From the NCBI RefSeq assembly GCF_050003625.1, contig NC_134398.1, forward strand, positions 204,277,313-204,341,312: 64,000 bases of DNA, written 5' to 3'. Of the stretch, positions 46,582-58,455 are shown piece by piece. The first letter of the stretch is position 1, and each line of letters begins with the position of its first letter. Both the position numbers and the translations under genes were made by a program. The stretch comes from Haematobia irritans. Taxonomy: Eukaryota; Arthropoda; Insecta; Diptera; Muscidae. The notes under the pieces were generated by a model. That model was given only the letters and a program-made list of their open reading frames with translations. It ran no database searches and was not told the origin of the DNA.

Positions 46582-47568
46582 ATGATGTCATCATCATATC
46601 CAACATCATATCCACAAATAGACCATCGAAGTTTATACAAAAGGACCCAGCTGGAAACGGATTCTGCCTCCAATGGCGGCAGTAACCAGAAGATAATAAT
46701 TGCAGATATTTTTAGTCCAATTACCGATTATGCATATGGTGACAAAGGCAAGCACCTACAACAATATCGCCAAGTTTGTGGGAGCACCGAAGGAGTAATA
46801 TATGAAAATTTCAATACTACTACAGTCAAACAAAATTCAAAGACAACTGTAGACAAAACCAAAAGCATTGCACGTCGTCCATCATCATCATCGTCATTGT
46901 TGGTGGGTGCACTGACAACAACTAAAACTAAAATACCATATCCATTGGCAACCATTTGGAACAAGAAAACTTCGTTTCACTCCAAAGGTAAAAACTGTTG
47001 TTCCACTGTAGCTAAGAGCCACGGCTCATTGCTCATGCGCAATTCCACTAAATCCCATTTAACGCCGCTCAATATGAAACCAATGGCAAATGAAACTGCA
47101 TCGAGGGTGGAATGCACCCATTTGGACTCCCACGATAACACAACAACACTAGACTCGAACAAAACCGGTGGTACTAGTCATCGTTTCTATTCAGCGCGCA
47201 GAAAGTTGGCTTTAATCACACAAAAACCTTCGGGGGATTCCTTACTGCAGCGTTCATTATCCTTGCGTAAAAATTTTAAATATTCCACAAAAACGGATTC
47301 TTCAATAGAAAATCAAGTGGCTGCATCATCATGTTCTGGAGCGGTATCATCTTCAACAGAGGCTACTGCAAATGTCAAAGCAACAGTAACATTGAAACAT
47401 GATGTGGAGGGGTCACAACTGGAACAGGATACTCAAAAGACCACTAAGTCAAAGGACAATTATCAAGGTGATGGTTTGGATGCAAAGTGTTTGAATAAAA
47501 CTATGGAAAAACAACAATCGCCGGATGCCATGGTCAATGGTAAACTTACAAGAGATTGTCACAAAATG
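46582..47568 (+). CDS. Unrecognised Ser/Thr-rich protein, first coding exon
   Basis: After a polypyrimidine acceptor (TTTCATTTCCAG, AG at 46553-46554) a 5' UTR piece leads to ATGATG. The frame is open for 329 codons to an AAAATG|GTAAGC donor at 47568/47569 in phase 0. Past the donor the frame would end after eight more codons, so the exon is probably spliced on. The protein is rich in Ser, Thr, Lys and Asn. It has a conserved-looking N-terminal part (KIIIADIFSPITDYAYGDKG), a poly-Ser run (SSSSSLL) and no membrane segment or recognised domain. Codon use and composition differ clearly from the surrounding repeats. It looks like a disordered regulatory or scaffold protein; function unknown. A possible last exon is at 54229. 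Confidence 0.72.
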
Positions 47569-48010
47569 GTAAGCTTTTACAAAATGGAAATTTAAAATTT
47601 GGAAGTTATATAAAAAACCTTTTGGAGTTTTTTTTGTCCTGCTATTGATTTTTTTTTCATGAAAATTTTGTGTGTCTTATGTTTTTGGTGTTGTTTTTTA
47701 AGGACGAACCAACTCCATAATTTTCAAAGAGATAATGATCATTATCGAGTGAAAATATAATCATAGTATATGTTTGTTCCAATTTCACTGGAGGAACTTC
47801 CTCATACAACGACGTTACATCCCCCCAAAACGAACAAGGGTTGTATATTCCGCTTTTGTTTTTGTCAATTGTTTCGTGGCTTCTAGTTTTCAGTGTGCTT
47901 GTTCGAATGGATGGGTAGTGAGTGTTGTCGAAGTAGTGGTGGTTGTGGAGTATTACACTGTGAAAAAATACAAACACACAAAGTAGTCGATACACAACAA
48001 AATCGTCTAT
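47569..48010 (+). other. Start of the putative long intron
   Basis: GTAAGC donor followed by AT-rich sequence without recognised features; small ORFs here are not conserved-looking. The next 5 kb is repeat, consistent with a large intron. Confidence 0.4.
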
Positions 48011-49140
48011 CGATACAAAATTTTACAAACATTTTCTATAGAAATAAAATTTTCAGCAAATATTCGTTAAAAATTTTCAAAAAAGTTTCTTTAGAAATAC
48101 ATGTTTGCAAAAATTTTCTATAGAAATAAAAGTTTGAAAAAAAATTTTTAAAGAAATAAAATTTTGACAAAATTTTCTAAAGAAATAAAATTTTGACAAA
48201 ATTTTCTAAAGAAATAAAATTTTGGCAAAATTTTCTAAAGAGATAAAATTTTGACAGAATTTTCTAAAGAAATAAAATTTTTACAAAATTTTCTAAAGCA
48301 ATAAAATTTTGACAAATTTTTCTAAAGAAATAAAATTTTGACAAAATTTTCCGTAGAAATAAAATTTTGACAAAATTTTCTAAAGAGATAAAATTTTGAC
48401 AAAATTTTCTAAAGAAATAAAATTTTGACAAAATTTTCTAAAGAAATAAAATTTTTACAAAATTTTCTAAAGAAATAAAATTTTGACAAAATTTTTTAAA
48501 GAAATAAAATTTTGACAAAATTTTCTAAAGAAATAAAATTTTGACAAATTTTTCTAAAGAAATAAAATTTTGACAAATTTTTCTAAAGAAATAAAATTTT
48601 GACAAAATTTTCTAAAGAAATAAAATTTTTACAAAATTTTCTAAAGCAATAAAATTTTGACAAAATTTTCTAAAGAAATAAAATTTTGACAAAATTTTCT
48701 ATAGAAATAAAATTTTTATAAAATTTTCTAAAGAAATAAAATTTTGACAAAATTTTCTATAAAAATAAAATTTTTATAAAATTTTCTAAAGAAATACAAT
48801 TTTGACAAAATTTTCTAAAGAAATAAAATTTTGACAAAATTTTCTAAAGAAATAAAATTTTGACAAAATTTTCTAAAGAAATAAAATTTTTACAAAATTT
48901 TCTATAGAAATAAAATTTTACAAAATGTTCTATAGAAATAAAATTTTGACAAAATTTTCTAAAGAAATACAATTTTGACAAAATTTTCTAAAGAAATAAA
49001 ATTTTGACAAAATTTTCTAAAGAAACAAAATTTTTACCAAATTTTCTATACAAATAAAATTTTGCAAACATTTTCTAAAATAAAAATTTTCAAACATTTG
49101 CTAAGCAATAAAATTTCTATAGGAATAACATGTTGCAAAA
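48011..49140 (-). repeat. 29-bp minisatellite array, CTAAAG variant
   Basis: About 37 units, most reading TTTTCTAAAGAAATAAA plus ATTTTGACAAAA. CTAAAG replaces the palindromic CTATAG of all other arrays, while the edge units keep CTATAG. This is a locally homogenised variant. Confidence 0.93.
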
Positions 49141-49755
49141 ATTTTAAGGACAAATTTCTTTAAAATAATGACAATTTAATTAAATTAAAGTTTACAATCT
49201 TTGCTTTAAAATTTTTTTTCATTAAATTTAGGACACAAATTTTGTTAATTTTCGTCCCTCCGTTAAAGTCGCATGTCTTTGAACAAAGGCTAATTTTCCT
49301 TAAAATAAAGAAACACATTTTTGATTTAAAGTAATTGTCCTTAAATTAACTGAAATATTGAAACTTTAGATTTAAAATAAAAACGCTTCAAATATAGGCT
49401 AAGACTTATTTTAGGGATTTAGCGTCTTTGGCTTAAAGTTTTTTTTTTTGGAAATAAGAAAACATTTTTTACTTTGAACTATCCGTTATAATTTGGATTT
49501 TTAAACTGGCATTTGTTTGTACGTGAGTACCTTTATTAATAAACCGCGAAAAGGGAATGAAAAATTGAGAAATGAGATCTGTATCTTAATTTTAATTTTA
49601 TTGGTCCTAGATTTAAAGCCAGATAGGTCGCTAAACAATAACGAAATAAAAATTTCGTTATTTTAAAGAAGCCGCATCTTTGGCTCGGAATCAATACCAA
49701 AATCCTTAAGGGAAGGTCAAAACCTTTGGATCCAAGTAAACTTTTTTTTTTGAGT
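49141..49755. repeat. TTTAAAAT/AAGGACAA-type MITE or relic
   Basis: Motifs TTCTTTAAAATAATGAC, TTAAATTTAGGACACAAATT and CTTAAAATAAAG. The right end CTTTTTTTTTTTGAGTG is next to TAGAAATAAA, the same type of right end as the element at 43970-44297. The left end is not clear. Confidence 0.5.
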
Positions 49756-50163
49756 GTAGAAATAAAATTTTACAAAATGTTTCTATAGGAATAAAATTTT
49801 ACAAAAGTTTCTTTAGGAATAAAATGTTGCAAAAATTGTATATAGAAAAACATTGCACATTTTTTCTATATAAATAAAATTTGCAAAAAAAATTCTTATT
49901 TTGTAAAAATTTTCTATAGAAATAAAATTTTGCAAACATTTTCTGTAGAAATATAAATTTGAAAAAAAAAAATAAAATAATTCTATAGAAATGAAAATTT
50001 TTTAATAGGAATAAAATTTTTCTAATTTTCAAAATTTTCTATAGAATAACATTTTTACAAAATATTTTAAAGAATAAAATTTTGGAAAATTGCAAACATT
50101 TTGTATAGATATAACATTTTTCAAAAATTTTCTATAGAAATAAAATTTTACAAAATTTTTCTA
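49756..50163 (-). repeat. 29-bp minisatellite array, diverged
   Basis: About 14 units of the TTCTATAGAAATAAA repeat with TTTTGCAAA linkers. It breaks at CTATA before the MITE and resumes TAGGCATAAAATTTT at 50454. Confidence 0.85.
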
Positions 50164-50165
50164 TA

Positions 50166-50453
50166 CACACAAAAAAATTTCACGAAAAATTTTCCAATTA
50201 AAATTTTAATTGAGTTTTAAAAAATATTCAATTAAAAATTTAATTGATTCAACAAATTTTTTAATTGAAACAAAAATCAATCACAAAAATAATAGTATCA
50301 ATTAATTTTTTAATTGGATCAATTAACTTTTTAATTGACCTTCGATTAATTTTTTAATTGATACTATCATTTCTGTGATTGAAGACATTTCAATTAAAAA
50401 TTAATTGGATCAAATAATTTCGTGATTGAATCAGAAAAAAAAATTTTTGTGTG
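50166..50453. mobile_element. MITE, CACACAAAAAAATTTCACG (AATTAATTG) family
   Basis: TA-flanked insertion in an array unit (CTATA|CACAC...GTGTG|TAGG). Ends CACACAAAAAAAT and TTTTTGTGTG. The interior holds many AATTAATTTTTTAATTG palindromes and the pair AATCACAAAAAT / TTTCTGTGATTGAAGAC. The same family is at 57834-58107. Confidence 0.85.
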
Positions 50454-50535
50454 TAGGCATAAAATTTTACAAAATTTTTGTATTTTTGTATTGGAATAAA
50501 AATATGTAGAAAAAATTGCAAATTTTTTCAATATA

Positions 50536-51011
50536 CACAGAAAAAAATTTTCCGTAGTTAAACTAACACTAAATTTAACTTATTTTTATTGGAAATAAAT
50601 TATTTGCTAGTAGTTAAAATTTTACTACTTTTTCGAAATTTTGTAAAATTTTTACTTTTTTTAAGTATGTTATGTCTCAAAAATTTTATGAACTAAACGT
50701 GGGTATAAAGTTCAATGACCGTACACATAAATTCAATATGAACTAAAGCAAAAGAAGATTTTCGTACGATTCCCAAAAATAGTAAGAATGAAATACTGTA
50801 TGGTCAAAATGGTCGTGGTTTGGCGCCAATGATTTTCTTCTTTACTTTTAGTTAATTTTTTCTGCAGTTAAAAAGTATAACAGTGCATTAAATTTTCCCT
50901 GTTTTAACAACGCTTTGTGGAAATCTCAAAATGTGGAGTAAATTTTAGTTCAATTTTCGTGCGAGGTAGTGCATTCTTCCTATAAAACAGTTTTTTATAC
51001 TTTTTTTGGTG
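50536..51011 (-). mobile_element. MITE, CACCGAAAAAAAGTAAAC family, copy 2
   Basis: TA-flanked, inverted relative to 45799-46261. Shared landmarks are CGTAGTTAAACTAACACTAA, GAACTAAAGCAAAAGAAGAT, TTAACAACGC, GTTCAATTTTCGTGCGAG and CTTCCTATAAAACAG. Confidence 0.85.
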
Positions 51012-51013
51012 TA

Positions 51014-51390
51014 TATAAAATTTATTATTTTGTAAAAATGTTCTATAGAAATAAATTTTATTATTTTGTAAAAATTTTCTATAGAAATAAATTTTATTAT
51101 TTTGTAAAAATTTTCTATAGAAATAAAATTGTGCAAAAAATTTCTTTAAAAATAAAAAAATCTATAGAAATTAAATTTTGCAAAAAATTTTATTAGGAAT
51201 AAAATTTGCAAACTTTTCTTTAAAAATAAAAAAAATTTCTTTAAAAATAAAATTTTCTGAAAATTCTTGTTAGAAAAAAAATTCCACAAAAATTTTCTAT
51301 AAAAATAAACATTTCTAAACATGTTCTATTAAAATAAAATTTTGCTAAAGTTTTCTACAGAAATAAATTAAAAAAAAACTATAAAATTTT
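51014..51390 (-). repeat. 29-bp minisatellite array, end block
   Basis: Three near-identical AAATTTTATTATTTTGTAAAA-type units, then diverged TTTCTTTAAAAATAAA units. Confidence 0.8.
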
Positions 51391-52964
51391 TTTTAATATA
51401 TCCAGAAATAATTGTTCAAAGTGTAATAAATTAACCCAAACAACTAAGGCATTGAACGCGAAATTTCCCTGGTAATGGTTTGTAAATGCGACTGGGTTTT
51501 GGTTGAAAGGAAACTTGTTTCACGATACCCTTCTTTTTGCCAAGTTAAACAATGTATGCTTATGAATTGCAATAGTGGCCTATATTCCATACCATACTCA
51601 AAAGGAGAATATTTAAAAAGTGTACAAGAGCCATGACCATTTCAAGTGCTGTTTCTGCAATATTTACAATTTGTTCTCTTAAAAGCCATACGTACACACC
51701 CACAAGAAGAGGACATAAAGTGGTATGAAATGCATTCATTGTGTGTAAACGTACTTATGTATCCTCTACAAACTGTTAACTGTTGTATAGAGGACTACCA
51801 CCCAAAAATTTAAATTGAAAAAAAGAAACTTGGAATATCAAAAAACTAACTGTGATGTAGTTTTGTATGTAGGGAATACCTCAAATGAAAAAAAACGTAC
51901 GTTGGTCCTGTATGTGTATAAAGGACATTTTTGTATAAAGCTTATATGTTTTACACAATTTGCTTTTATATCGGCTTTATGAACACAAAGTAGGTTTCTA
52001 TATTTTCATACAGTTAGGGTACTGCACAATTTTTTTTTAGGAACGAAATTTTCTTTTGCAAAATTTCTTTAAATAAATATAGAAAAAATGCATACAAGTG
52101 TTGCAAGGATTTTTATAGTTTCGGGTTTATTTATTCTTAAGGAAATGCTTTTTAAGAAAGGGAAATTTCGTTTGTCACAAATTTTGTTTCGGAGAAAACT
52201 CGGAGGAAATTTAAATGCTCAAATATCTAAAAAAAATATATATTTAAAATATAAACTAAAAATTATTTAACATAGATGTGATCCTCAAAAACATTAATTT
52301 GAAGTACTTCTTGAGTTTAGAAATTTGAGAGTATTTATCAATTTTTCTTGGTATAAAATACAAAAGTTTTGCTCTTTAAAAATCCATTGAACAAAAGATC
52401 TGGCTTGCAAAAGATAAAATTTTGCACAATTTTGCAAATTTTGTGTTTGTAGTGTTTCCTACCCCAAACTTATGAATTTTAGGTAAACATGTTGCAAGGG
52501 TGCTTATCATTTTACAAAACCTATTTTTCAATTTAAATATAGAATTTCTACACTCTTGTATCACCCATGATAATTTATTGTATAATCCAATATATGCAGA
52601 CAATTTCTGTCAAGCCATGGAGAAACATGACTATTTTCAATACACTTAATCCATTTAATATATTATGAAATTCCGTAATATGAATATATTATATTTTATT
52701 ACGACAATGCTTGACAAAAAAAATCGAAAACAAAATACGTAAACAAACACACATTCCCTATAAAATAATTGCATGTGAGAAATAGAATGCCTCTTGCGTT
52801 AATATTCATTCCGCTACAAAAACATTAGAAATCTCTTTGAATTTAACTTGATTTCTAGATTTGTCATTGAAAATGTGAGAAACTTTAAGATTTTCATAAA
52901 GTTTATATTTGAGCATTAATAACTTGCTTACATACAACGAGTTGTTATCACTGGTTATAGCAAC
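51391..52964. other. No gene seen; possible intron
   Basis: Unique-looking AT-rich sequence without ORF, RNA gene or repeat family recognised. It lies between the exon at 46582 and the candidate exon at 54229. Confidence 0.4.
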
Positions 52965-53518
52965 TAGAGGTGTGCACGTGACACGAAATTTTCGTGATTC
53001 GTGCGTGAGTCGTGAGTCACGCTCATGACAACAGCGTGAGTGTGCGTGAGCGTGATTAATAAACCAAAATGCCGTGCGTGAGCGTGAGTCACGAAAATAA
53101 TATCTTCGTGAGTGTGCGTGAGTAACGAATTATACCCACGAAAATATTCCTGCTCACCAACATAAAACGCTTAAGAGTTTAATTCAATTACAAGTTTAGT
53201 GACATCTGGGATGTTAAGAATTTAATAACACTCTCGATTTTAATAATGCTCATGTTTTCAGATACTTCGGTAAAGTAAATTAATCATAAAATTATTCGTG
53301 AGTCACGATATTTTTAGTGAGTCACGACATTTTTCGTGAGTCACGACATTTAAAAGATTTTCGTGCGTGAGTGTGCGTGAGTACAAATTTTCTTTTCGTG
53401 AGCGTGCGTGAACGTGAGTCCTACCAAAAAATATCGTGCGTGAGTGTGCGTGAATAAGATTTCTCTGTCGTGAGTGTGCGTGAGCGTGAGCAAAATATTA
53501 CTCACGTGCACACCTCTA
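52965..53518. mobile_element. hAT-like non-autonomous element filled with CGTGAG motifs
   Basis: Inverted ends TAGAGGTGTGCACGTGA and TCACGTGCACACCTCTA, bracketed by a perfect 8-bp duplication ATAGCAAC (52957-52964 and 53519-53526), the hAT signature. The interior has dozens of CGTGAG/GTGCGTGAG/GTGAGTCACG motifs in clusters near both ends with a plainer centre (about 53150-53280). No ORF in 554 bp. Confidence 0.92.
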
Positions 53519-53526
53519 ATAGCAAC

Positions 53527-54228
53527 CCCAAATAAACGAAAGCGGAAATTATTTGCGAGAGTAACAGTATATGTGAGAGTAGAGAGGCAAACGGAAATGA
53601 AACCAGAGTACATGAGTGTAAGTTAAAGTGGGGGACCATGTTTGTTTCATATCTCAAAATGTTGCATTTTTGCATACACACAAACACATACATACACACT
53701 CAACAAATAATATAACACTGTAGTATGAAATAATAAGAAAGCTTTGATACTCTCTAGAAGGAAGCAGACAATTGTTTGCAGTAATCATAATCATCATCAT
53801 CCTCCGCGTATGCATATTCAATTGTATAAATAATAAAAAGAAATATATAATATATACATATTGTGCAATAAGCTAACAACAAATCGTTAGAGGAGCAAAC
53901 ACATTGTGAGAATGTACAACAAAACCCTCCGTGATAACATAGTACAACAAAAATATTGACAGATTTTCTTTTGGGGGGCCTGCAACAACAAGAGCAAAAC
54001 TTTGTTAGCAAACAACCGTATGTAGTATACCAACAACAGCAACATTAGGATTCACTCATTCACTACACATACTAGTGTAAATAGCTTAGGTACGTATGAA
54101 AACTAATAGCTACTACATTTAAACTAGCAACAATAACAACAATGCAAACTATAATAAGAATAAGATATAATACAAGCGACGAAAACTAAAAGCCAAAACT
54201 ATAAGGCTTGCATGACTTTTGATTTCAG
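53527..54228. other. Unique AT/CA-rich stretch, no gene seen
   Basis: (CA)n-like tract near 53675-53700 and many CAACAA motifs. It resembles fly UTR or intron sequence. No convincing ORF. Confidence 0.35.
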
Positions 54229-54360
54229 GTGCAATCTTCAGTTGTTTTTCAAAAGTTAGACAGACAAAACCTCCTCACAAGCAAAAACAGAAAAACACAC
54301 CACCAATACATCTACTATAGAAAAATAATAAGAAGAAGACTAGAGAGGCTTAAGATCTAA
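54229..54360 (+). CDS. Candidate terminal exon of the 46582 gene
   Basis: A good acceptor (GACTTTTGATTTCAG, AG at 54227-54228) opens a phase-0 frame of 43 codons, VQSSVVFQKLDRQNLLTSKN through a basic tail RKIIRRRLERLKI, to TAA. Phase 0 fits the donor at 47568, giving a 372-residue protein with a 6.66-kb intron. AATAAA at 54597-54602 would be its poly(A) signal. No family support; an unrelated 5' UTR exon or chance is possible. Confidence 0.35.
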   Translation: MQSSVVFQKLDRQNLLTSKNRKTHHQYIYYRKIIRRRLERLKI

Positions 54361-54596
54361 AAATATCTCAAGTGAAAAATCATATGTAAAACTAAATATT
54401 CCCTCGATATTAACTAAAATATCCAAAGCAACCAAGTGAAGAAAATAATTTGTAAGGAAAAGTGTTTTCAAAACAATTTTCTTTTTTTTTGTTTTTTTTT
54501 TTTCTTTTAATTTTTAAGTGAAGTGTTGATATGTTTGGTCGGAAAATTACAATGTGAGGAAATCATGTAAACCATTTACAGGAATTGCCGTTTCCG

Positions 54597-54602
54597 AATA
54601 AA
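54597..54602 (+). other. Possible poly(A) signal
   Basis: AATAAA 237 bases after the stop of the candidate exon at 54229-54360. Confidence 0.3.
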
Positions 54603-54639
54603 TGGTAATTATTTTAATTTGTTGTTGTATTGTATTTTT

Positions 54640-55240
54640 AACGAATCATCGCTCTCTACTTATGTAAATCACCTGCAATTTGCTTTAATTTTTGTTAGCT
54701 ATTTGATATGACCTTTTTATCCGGTCTATCTTCGAAGGTTAGTGAACTCCATAATTGACCAATTTAAGAAATGTGTCAGTATTAATGTGAGATTTGTTAG
54801 TAATTGTCGATAATAAATGTTTTGATGAGGTTTTATGCTTATATATGGACGCATTGACAACATTTAAGAATTTAAATGACTACATGTGTGTGAAATACAG
54901 TTGTGAGCAAATGAAGAGCAGTCTCTATAATTAATACAATGGAATATTATATGGTTTTGTTCTATCCCCACTTATATTAAAATCTAATATAATAACAATC
55001 CATTTTTAAATCCAAAATATTTAAAAAGACACTAAAGCAAAGCAAAAAAGTACGACTTTGAAGAGCAAAGAGGCATTCACCTTTCCTGACTGTTCGCCTT
55101 TCGTGACGTGAAATTGGGTTATATTGCGTAAAAGTTGGAATCAATAGTTTTTGATGTTAAGAAAACTGAAGAGGATTTGAATAATCAATACAGTTGCCGT
55201 AACGCCAGTGTGAATGGCCTTCTTATTTAGTTCATATTGC
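54640..55240. other. Intergenic, no gene seen
   Basis: AT-rich, no recognised feature. Confidence 0.35.
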
Positions 55241-55249
55241 CTTACTATT

Positions 55250-55786
55250 TACGACCATTCGATGAATTTGTTGATGCCGTTTCGCCAAAAATCTCGGCCT
55301 GTCTGGTCTCGAAGAAATTGTTGAGCCAAATTTTAAGGTCCTCTTTGCCATCGAAAATCCCCTCATTAAGTTTGGAAGAGAGCGAAAAACCGAAGAATCT
55401 TTCATTCGAGCTTTTGGAATGCTGTCTTAAAAAGCAAAGAAGTGAAAAGAGTTGTGAAAAATTTTGACTTTTTCGTCATGGATATTCGATTGCTGAGTCT
55501 GAAAACTAACAATCAATTAAATTATCAAAAACAAAAATACACGTCCGAAAGTTCGGTCAGACCGACTATTATGTACCCTTCATTATAGATTTTGTATAAA
55601 GTTATACTGAAGACTGCCGCTTCGGCAAAATTCGGACGGTCTGGTCTCGAAGAAAGTTTTGAGCCAAATTTTAAGGTCCTCTTTGCCATCGATGAGAAAG
55701 CCCGTCTTGAGGTTTGGAAGAGCGCGGAATAAATGATAGGTGTAAGAAAACCGAAGAACTTCTAAAAAAGTAGTTTGGATCTCCAA
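55250..55786 (-). pseudogene. Mariner transposase C-terminal relics, duplicated
   Basis: On the minus strand 55583-55786 reads YHLFRALPNLKTG, DGKEDLKIWLKTFFETRPSE, the usual end of a mariner transposase (HLFRSL..., DFFxxKPxEFF). A second diverged piece at about 55260-55385 repeats DGKEDLKIWLNNFFETRQAE, about 333 bp away. Neither has the catalytic centre. The subfamily differs from the Himar1-like copies. Confidence 0.6.
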
Positions 55787-55935
55787 TTGGTGGTCCGGAA
55801 GTAGTGCAAACTTGGATCATCTCCAATGAATTTTACATGGACTTGTCATAGGACGGAAGTACTCCATTTTTGGATCCATTGCATTGCTTTAGAAGTTGTG
55901 GCTTGGAAGTTCATTTGGATGAAGATGAATTTAAA
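55787..55935 (+). repeat. CCCAGCAAAAA MITE relic
   Basis: GGTCCGGAAGTAGTGCAAAC, TTGTCATAGGACGGAAGTAC and CTTGGAAGTTC match the body of the MITE at 24476; the ends are lost. Confidence 0.6.
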
Positions 55936-56804
55936 AAACTAAAAAAAAAAAACTTTTTTCCCCAATTTGACGTTTTCTTTTTATCACTATTTTTTGTTAC
56001 ACTTTCATTTTCTAACTATTATTTTACTAATTGAAAAACTTCTTCGCTTCCACCGGTGGTTGAACCATAACAGAACGCCTTAGCACACTCAGCCACAAGC
56101 GCCATTGAACACGATGTACCAAAATGTATATTCAAATGTTTGTGATATACTTAATATGACACCACAGCATGATATTCTAACTACTTCCTTAGATGTTCTT
56201 TATTATTATGAATGAAAAAATAAAGAACGCTTGTTTAAATCTCACCAGCGGCAATTTTGTTATTAAATATTTTTATAATAAATATATTTTTTTGTTATAC
56301 ATCGTTTTTATTTTGTTTTTTTTTCGGCATATATTTTAGTATAACTATATTTTATATTAATTTTTTTTTATTAAAAATCAACAAAAAATTATCGTAATTT
56401 GCAAAACCTTCTCAAAAGAAATTCCATGGAAGTGAAAAAGTCAAACGACGCAGGTTTGAATCCCAGCGGAGATGATTTTTTTTATTTTTATATTTTTTTC
56501 TTTTTTTTCTATTCTTTTTTGCGAAATTTAATTGTCAAAAACTTAAATTTTCACTTCAAACGGCTTAATTCCGTACTTTATAAGACTTGTCCAAAAGGAC
56601 TGCGTCGGAAGTGGAAAAAAGAAATGTTTGTGGAACAACTTTCATTTTTTTTGCAGGGAGCTTTAACTTGTAACTTTAATGTCTTCAGTGTGTTTGATTT
56701 TTTGTTTTGATTAAAAAATTTGTTAAATGAATTAAGTTGTTAATTGAGAATTTATTATTGGATTTGAAATATTTGGAAATATATTTGGTGATATATTTTT
56801 AAAG
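55936..56804. other. Intergenic, no gene seen
   Basis: AT-rich. A CGCAGGTTTGAATCCCAGC string near 56450 and AACCACCGG... near 56060 look like decayed B-boxes of tRNA-derived SINEs, too weak to call. Confidence 0.35.
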
Positions 56805-57523
<719 letters not shown>

Positions 57524-57527
57524 TTAT

Positions 57528-57825
<298 letters not shown>

Positions 57826-57833
57826 TGAACCTA

Positions 57834-58107
57834 CACAGAAAAAAAAATTCACTAAAATTAAGTCTTAATTGAGTTTTAAAAATATTCAATTAAAAATTTA
57901 ACTGATTCAACAAAATTTTTAATTGAAACAAAAATCAATCACAAAAATTAATAGTATCAATTAAGTTTTTAATTGTATCAATTAATTTTTTAATTGACTT
58001 TCACTAAATTTATTAATTGATAATATCATTTCTGTGATTGAGGACAATTAAAAATTAATTGGATCAATTAATTTCGTAATTGAAGACAAAAAAATATTGT
58101 TTGTGTG
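57834..58107 (+). mobile_element. MITE, CACACAAAAAAATTTCACG (AATTAATTG) family
   Basis: TA-flanked: ATGAACC|TA|CACAGAAAAAAAAATTCAC to TTGTTTGTGTG|TA|TATGAACC. Same family as 50166-50453. Inserted in the dispersed-repeat unit, which resumes as ATGAACCAATTTTTGTATGG. Confidence 0.85.
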
Positions 58108-58227
58108 TATATGAACCAATTTTTGTATGGTAGTTTGAAGGTGGAATACATATTATTATATCTTAGATTTTGGATTTAAACCAATATTGATATTTAGTCC
58201 GATCTAATTCCATAGTAATTACACACA

Positions 58228-58455
58228 CAGAAGGAATATGATCACCCCAAACACTTTTCAAGAGTAAAATTTTATTTTTGGACGGAGAACATGTTGCAAA
58301 ATTTGTGTTTTCTCGCCAAACATATACATGGTTGCCGAAATCCGATACATAATTCCCGAGAAAATAACATGGTTGCAATAAACATATTATATGTTTCCGG
58401 TCCAAAAATAAAATTTTGCTCTTGAAACATGTTTGAGGTGATTATATTCCTTCTC
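58228..58455. mobile_element. Foldback MITE (AGAAGGAATATGATCACC), copy 2
   Basis: AGAAGGAATATGATCACC and TCAAGAGTAAAATTTTATTT on the left mirror AAATAAAATTTTGCTCTTGA and GGTGATTATATTCCTTCT on the right. Same organisation as 21202-21458. Confidence 0.85.
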
